Below are positions 5,078 through 6,083 of a stretch of 6,083 nt of DNA, in pieces; position 1 is the first letter of the stretch; the number at the start of each line of letters is the position of its first letter. The DNA comes from Anaerobacillus sp. (GTDB lineage: Bacteria > Bacillota > Bacilli > Bacillales_H > Anaerobacillaceae). The position numbers were made by a program, and so were the translations under genes. The notes beneath the pieces were generated by a model that saw only the letters and a list, made by a program, of their open reading frames with translations, was not told the DNA's origin and did no database searches. The stretch covers positions 1 through 6,083 of the forward strand of contig SKOL01000597.1 of the NCBI GenBank assembly GCA_007120055.1. The letters run 5' to 3'.

Positions 5078-6083
5078 ATGTTAAATAACCGTACTGTCAT
5101 AGGATTTTGTATTATCCTAGCGTTATTAGTTGGCTCTGGTGGGACGTATGCAGCAATGTCGATCTTAGATATCGGTTCTTCTCCAAGCGTCGCGACTGAT
5201 AATGTCGTTCATACAGAAAATGAAGCCGATGGAGAAGTAGAAGAACTAACGATGGAAGAAGCAATGGAGAAATTTCAAAAAGCTTACGAAGTTATTCAAC
5301 GAAGTTACGTCGAAGAGGTTGATGGTGAAAAGCTTTTAGTTGGTGCGATTCAAGGTATGCTCGAAACTTTAGATGACCCTTATTCCGTTTATATGGATCG
5401 TCAAACAGCGAAACAATTTATGGATTCACTTGATTCCCATTTCGAAGGGATCGGTGCTGAAGTGAGCATGACGAATGGAAAAGTGACAATCGTTGCCCCA
5501 TTCCGCGATTCACCAGCTGAACAAGCAGGCTTAAGACCGAATGATCAAATTATTAAAATTGATGGAGAAGATATTGAAGGTTTATCGTTACACGAGGCCG
5601 TTTTAAAAATTCGTGGTGAAAAAGGCTCCGTCGTTACGTTAACGATCGAACGCCCAGGCGTGAATGACCCGATCGACTTTCCTGTTACGAGGGATACGAT
5701 CCCGATTGAAACGTTACGAACATCTCTCGTCGAACGTGACGGTGAAAAAGTTGGTGTCATTGAAATCACTTCATTTTCCGAAGCGACCGCAAGAGACTTT
5801 GCGGCCGAGCTAGAAAATTTCGAAAAAGAAGGAATTTCCGGTTTAATTATCGATGTTCGCGGTAATCCAGGCGGGTATTTAAGAAGCGTCCAAGAAATTG
5901 GCCACATGCTCGTTCCAGGCGGACACCCAATTGTACAAATTGAAGATCGCGAAGGTAATCGTGAACGTTATATATCTTCATTAAAAGAAGAAAAAGATTA
6001 CCCAATTATTACGTTAATTAATAAAGGAAGTGCATCAGCGTCGGAGATTTTAGCAGCTGCTTTAAAAGAAGCAGGCGGACACG
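5078..6083 (+). CDS. ctpB: S41 carboxy-terminal processing protease with PDZ domain, CtpB-like (partial 3')
   Basis: A membrane-anchored serine protease acting outside the cytoplasm. The first 335 residues are present and the gene runs off the window. A signal anchor (about 7-29) and a Glu-rich linker (47-60) precede the N-terminal helical region, where LLVGAIQGMLETLDDPYSVY (86-105) is typical of the family. A PDZ domain follows (about 115-205, with HFEGIGAEV and SPAEQAGLRPNDQIIKIDG), then the S41 core with GLIIDVRGNPGG (255-266) and NKGSASASEI (315-324). By alignment with Tsp/CtpB the catalytic Ser is Ser320; the Lys/Gln of the dyad lie beyond the end. In B. subtilis CtpB helps activate pro-sigma-K processing by cutting SpoIVFA in sporulation, and sits near ftsX. 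The symbol is inferred from similarity and position; a vegetative CtpA-like role is possible. Confidence 0.92.
   Translation, partial: MLNNRTVIGFCIILALLVGSGGTYAAMSILDIGSSPSVATDNVVHTENEADGEVEELTMEEAMEKFQKAYEVIQRSYVEEVDGEKLLVGAIQGMLETLDDPYSVYMDRQTAKQFMDSLDSHFEGIGAEVSMTNGKVTIVAPFRDSPAEQAGLRPNDQIIKIDGEDIEGLSLHEAVLKIRGEKGSVVTLTIERPGVNDPIDFPVTRDTIPIETLRTSLVERDGEKVGVIEITSFSEATARDFAAELENFEKEGISGLIIDVRGNPGGYLRSVQEIGHMLVPGGHPIVQIEDREGNRERYISSLKEEKDYPIITLINKGSASASEILAAALKEAGGH

Noticed and set aside
5545..5907. Minus-strand open frame of 120 codons
   Set aside because: It lies wholly within the ctpB coding sequence, which has clear PDZ and S41 motifs in its own frame. The other minus-strand frames (485-709, 1698-1907, 2016-2441, 2365-2697, 3760-3975, 4080-4274) and the plus frame 4314-4571 largely or wholly mirror real genes in the same way.

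Overview
The window looks like chromosomal DNA of a low-GC, Gram-positive member of the Bacillaceae. FtsE, FtsX and the S41 protease closely resemble Bacillus proteins, Shine-Dalgarno sites are strong, and the order YitT-like gene, cccB, ftsE, ftsX, (M23 peptidase), ctpB is a known Bacillus neighbourhood. The first cytochrome is extremely acidic: its mature form has no Lys or Arg. That fits an alkaliphile or haloalkaliphile, but this is inference. All genes seen are on the + strand.

Layout. 1-140: 3' end of a YitT-family membrane protein gene. 141-375: a gene-free, low-complexity stretch, G/T-rich and then an array of drifted TTTCCAAC-like units, with inverted repeats. 379-849: cccB-type lipoprotein cytochrome c behind a sigma-B-like promoter, followed by two hairpins. 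1100-1575: a second, shorter cccB paralogue with its own promoter and a good terminator. 1685-3397: ftsE and ftsX, overlapping by 17 bp, behind an extended -10 promoter. 3509-4795: a secreted coiled-coil plus M23 peptidoglycan hydrolase of the PcsB/EnvC type. 4801-5077: a 15-bp inverted repeat around a CAAAA-rich quasi-repeat, then a highly structured leader. 5078-6083: the start of a ctpB-like S41 PDZ protease, cut by the window edge.

How the parts fit. The two lipoprotein cytochromes would carry electrons on the outer face of the membrane. FtsE (ATPase) and FtsX (membrane arm) form a complex that in other bacteria switches on a cell-wall hydrolase outside the membrane; the coiled-coil M23 enzyme encoded next is the obvious partner. 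CtpB-type proteases work in the same extracytoplasmic space, in B. subtilis during sporulation.

The most interesting unexplained item is the ctpB leader (about 4928-5077). A 17-pair closing helix encloses three smaller hairpins, and the 3' strand of that helix can instead pair with the ctpB ribosome binding site. That is riboswitch-like architecture, and I could not match it to a class I know.
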